In this document: piece by piece, positions 62,180 through 64,000 of the stretch
Numbering within the stretch: position 1 is the stretch's first letter
Layout: each line of letters opens with the position of its first letter
DNA from: Streptomyces sp. cf386
GTDB taxonomy: Bacteria; Actinomycetota; Actinomycetes; Streptomycetales; Streptomycetaceae
Direction: 5' to 3'
Assembly (NCBI RefSeq): GCF_900103585.1
Contig: NZ_FNHV01000005.1
Span: forward strand, 372,001 to 436,000
DNA length: 64,000 nucleotides
The notes under the pieces: generated by a model
The model's input: only the letters and a program-made list of their open reading frames with translations
Database searches by the model: none
Told to the model about the DNA's origin: nothing
Position numbers and translations under genes: made by a program

Positions 62180-63732
62180 GAGAGGGCTCCCGTCACCGAC
62201 TCGACCGCGGCGAGAACGGTGCCTGAGCCGACGAGTTCGACGGTGTTGTCGATCTCGGGCGCCAGGTACCGGTCCGGGCCGGGACCGGGTGCGCCGGAGG
62301 ACCTCAGCAGCGCCACGACGGCACCGGTGGCGGCGGACGGCGTCAATGGGGCGCGTAAGTCGAGCGCGCGGGCGGCAGTGAGGATCTCGATGGCGACGAC
62401 CCGGGTGAGGCCGTCGACGGCACGCCGCAGTTTGCGGGCGGCGCCCCATCCCATGGACACGTGGTCCTCCGCCATCGCGCTGGAGGGTATGGAATCGACC
62501 GACGCGGGTGCCGCGAGGCGCTTGAGCTCGGAGACGATCGCGGCCTGGGTGTACTGGGCGATCATGTAACCGCTGTCCACACCGGGGTCGTCGGCGAGGA
62601 ACGCCGGCAGGCCGTGGTTGCGGGCGACGTCCAGGAACCGGTCGGTTCGGCGTTCGCTGATCGAGGCGACGTCCGCGGTCGCGATGGCCAGGAAGTCGAG
62701 CGCGTAGGCGACGGGTGCGCCATGGAAGTTGCCGTTCGACGCCACCCGTCCGTCGCTGTGGAGCACGGCCGGGTTGTCGACGGCCGAGGCCAACTCGCGG
62801 CCGGCCACCGCGGCGGCGTGCTCGACGGTGTCGCGTGCGGCGCCGTGGACCTGGGGCGTACACCGAAGCGAGTAGGCGTCCTGTACGCGCTTGCAGTCCG
62901 GCCCGCGATGGGAGGCGACGACACCGGAACCTGCCATGATCGCGACGAGGTTGGCCGCGGAGGCGGCCTGACCGGGGTGGGGCTTGAGTGCCTGGAGCTC
63001 GGGCGCGAACGCCCTGTCGGTCCCGAGGAGTGCTTCGACGGACATGGCGGCGGCGATGTCCAGAGCCTTGAGTAGCCGCCGCAAGTCGGTGATGGCGAGG
63101 ACGAGTTGGGCCAGCATGCCGTCGGTGCCGTTGATGAGGGCGAGGCCCTCCTTCTCGTGCAGCTCGACCGGGCTGAGGCCGGCGGCGGTGAGCGCCTCGG
63201 CAGCGGGCATGAGGGCACCCGACGCGTCGCGCACCTCTCCCTCGCCCATCAACGCCAGCGCGCAATGGGACAGCGGTGCCAGGTCGCCGGAGCAGCCGAG
63301 CGACCCGTACTCGCGCACCACCGGCGTGATCCCGGCCGACAGCATGGCGGCGAGCCGCTCCGCGGTCTCGACTCGCACGCCCGTGTGCCCGGTCGCCAGC
63401 GTCGAGAGCCGCAACAGCATCATTCCGCGTACGACTTCCCGCTCGACCTCCTGCCCGGAGCCGGCGGCGTGGGAACGGACCAGGGAACGCTGTAACTGAG
63501 CCCGCTGCTCCGGCTGGATGTGCTGAGTCGCCAGGGCGCCGAATCCGGTCGAGATCCCGTACGACGGTGTCGACGCGGCGGCGAGTTCCTCCACCACGGA
63601 CCGGCCCTTCTCCAACGCCGAGAACGCGTCGTCACCGAGGCAGACCGTCGCGCCTTCGCGTGCGACAGCGGCCACGTGGACGAAGGAGAGCGGACCGGTC
63701 CCGACGGTCACGGTCTGGCACGGCGTACCCAT
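62176..63732 (-). CDS. HutH-like MIO ammonia-lyase of the PKS operon
   Basis: Predicted 518 residues, normal for histidine ammonia-lyase. The MIO-forming triad is Cys147-Ser148-Gly149 in [14 protein letters not shown], as I recall for Streptomyces HutH (usually ASG elsewhere). The catalytic Tyr58 is in YGISTGFG, and NGNFHG and [12 protein letters not shown] are intact. In the substrate-binding segment, Glu422 of EDHVSM is kept, which points to histidine, but the Gln before it is Ala (MAEDHVSM). It removes ammonia from an amino acid to give a trans-acrylic acid. Overlap with the PKS start suggests that this acid, urocanate or a relative, is the polyketide starter. No hutU or hutI is nearby. 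Confidence 0.88.
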   Translation of the reverse strand: MGTPCQTVTVGTGPLSFVHVAAVAREGATVCLGDDAFSALEKGRSVVEELAAASTPSYGISTGFGALATQHIQPEQRAQLQRSLVRSHAAGSGQEVEREVVRGMMLLRLSTLATGHTGVRVETAERLAAMLSAGITPVVREYGSLGCSGDLAPLSHCALALMGEGEVRDASGALMPAAEALTAAGLSPVELHEKEGLALINGTDGMLAQLVLAITDLRRLLKALDIAAAMSVEALLGTDRAFAPELQALKPHPGQAASAANLVAIMAGSGVVASHRGPDCKRVQDAYSLRCTPQVHGAARDTVEHAAAVAGRELASAVDNPAVLHSDGRVASNGNFHGAPVAYALDFLAIATADVASISERRTDRFLDVARNHGLPAFLADDPGVDSGYMIAQYTQAAIVSELKRLAAPASVDSIPSSAMAEDHVSMGWGAARKLRRAVDGLTRVVAIEILTAARALDLRAPLTPSAATGAVVALLRSSGAPGPGPDRYLAPEIDNTVELVGSGTVLAAVESVTGALS

Positions 63733-63794
63733 CAGGCGGCCGCGTCCGCATCGGCGTCAAGGGAGGCGAAATCCCACGTGAGTTGTGTGTTCAA
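63732..63794 (-). CDS. Possible 20-codon peptide coupled to the lyase
   Basis: A TTG start at 63794 with AGGAAG eight bases upstream opens a 20-residue frame with NTQLTWDFASLDADADAAA after the initiator. Its TGA shares a base with the lyase ATG (ATG within TGATG context), so translation would be coupled. The same frame is open further upstream to the window end, but those residues look random. It could be a leader peptide or a small precursor; it could also be chance. Confidence 0.35.
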   Translation of the reverse strand: MNTQLTWDFASLDADADAAA

Positions 63795-63849
63795 GGCGTG
63801 TCTTCCTATCCAGCTGGACGGAGAACTTGCTACCGGGCCGCTAAAAGGA

Positions 63850-63876
63850 GATGACCTTGAACATTTGAATGTCATC
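63850..63876. promoter_or_regulatory. Operator-like symmetry upstream of the lyase operon
   Basis: GATGAC (63850-63855) and GTCATC (63871-63876) flank ACATT-TG-AATGT (63861-63872). The same stretch contains two TTGAA copies eight bases apart (63857, 63865), i.e. TTCAA direct repeats on the coding strand. It is one of the few AT-rich sites in the window and is 56 bp or more upstream of the small frame, so it is a likely regulator site. Confidence 0.45.
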
Positions 63877-63881
63877 CCTCT

Positions 63882-63898
63882 GTGCCGCAGTACGGCAC
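63882..63898. repeat. Inverted repeat upstream of the lyase operon
   Basis: GTGCCG (63882-63887), five bases, CGGCAC (63893-63898). It may be a second operator or a small hairpin. The remaining sequence to 64000 shows no gene I can support. Confidence 0.4.
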
Positions 63899-64000
63899 GG
63901 GTGGAGGCGGAGCGCGGACGGGCGCGGGCACGCTCGGGCTGCGAAATCCCGGAGCAGTCACCGGAGTTGACCTGCCGACAGATCCGACGGGCCGTCATAT

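Noticed and set aside
62176..63732. Assigning the lyase as a plain housekeeping hutH of histidine catabolism
   Set aside because: No hutU, hutI or hutG is nearby, and it overlaps a PKS gene; the HutH-like sequence is noted but the pathway is left open.
1..64000. CRISPR arrays, tRNA or rRNA genes, insertion sequences
   Set aside because: No regularly spaced direct repeats, no cloverleaf with a conserved TTCGAATC arm, and no transposase motifs were seen on reading both strands; a tool search was not possible.

Overview
The window looks like Streptomyces or a close relative. G+C is very high, third codon positions are almost all G or C, many starts are GTG, tight operons use ATGA or GTGA overlaps, and the gene families are typical: PucR and TetR regulators, CBM2 glycoside hydrolases, Tat substrates, a DmdR/IdeR-type iron box, a CebR-type operator, an EccC-type ATPase and a modular polyketide synthase. 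I saw no rRNA, tRNA, insertion sequence or CRISPR array. No gene-free stretch exceeds about 270 bases.

Region 1 (1-14.7 kb) is mixed metabolism: the tail of an acyl-CoA dehydrogenase coupled to a GlcD-type FAD oxidase, an SseB-domain protein, a flavin-dependent monooxygenase, a phosphoribosyltransferase-hydrolase fusion, a membrane-anchored peptidoglycan-binding protein, an isochorismatase-fold hydrolase coupled to an NCS1-type permease, a small secreted protein, a DJ-1/PfpI protein, a PucR regulator divergent from a secreted lipase with a perfect inverted repeat between them, and a two-subunit molybdenum hydroxylase with a Tat signal.

Region 2 (14.8-38.2 kb) is the standout. It is a non-canonical type VII secretion-like locus of two divergent arms. 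The left arm encodes a 3315-residue WXG-like/membrane/ADP-ribosyltransferase/repeat protein, a beta-helix-AAA+ fusion and a membrane-anchored protein. The right arm encodes a 752-residue WXG-like coiled-coil protein, a WXG100 protein, an ECF sigma factor, a membrane protein and a 1525-residue EccC/EssC-type ATPase. EccB, EccD and MycP are absent from the window. Matching TTGAAC-N18-CGTC motifs face away from each other between the arms and could be targets of the encoded sigma factor.

Region 3 (38.1-54 kb) holds a collagenase, a LysR regulator divergent from a Gap2-type GAPDH, a cyclase/ThDP-enzyme pair, an SGNH esterase plus GH5 mannanase operon (both with CBM2) behind a near-consensus CebR box, an iron-siderophore uptake operon behind an iron box and without its ATPase, an EF-hand protein, and a TetR/enoyl-CoA hydratase/thioesterase group with a palindromic operator.

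Region 4 (53.9-64 kb) is a compact biosynthetic operon on the minus strand: a possible 20-codon upstream peptide, a HutH-like MIO ammonia-lyase, a PKS built as CoA ligase-ACP-KS-AT-DH-KR-ACP, and an SDR. The overlap of lyase and PKS suggests that the acrylic acid made by the lyase (urocanate, or a cinnamate-type acid if specificity has shifted) is activated by the CoA-ligase domain as a polyketide starter. This is inference and has not been tested.
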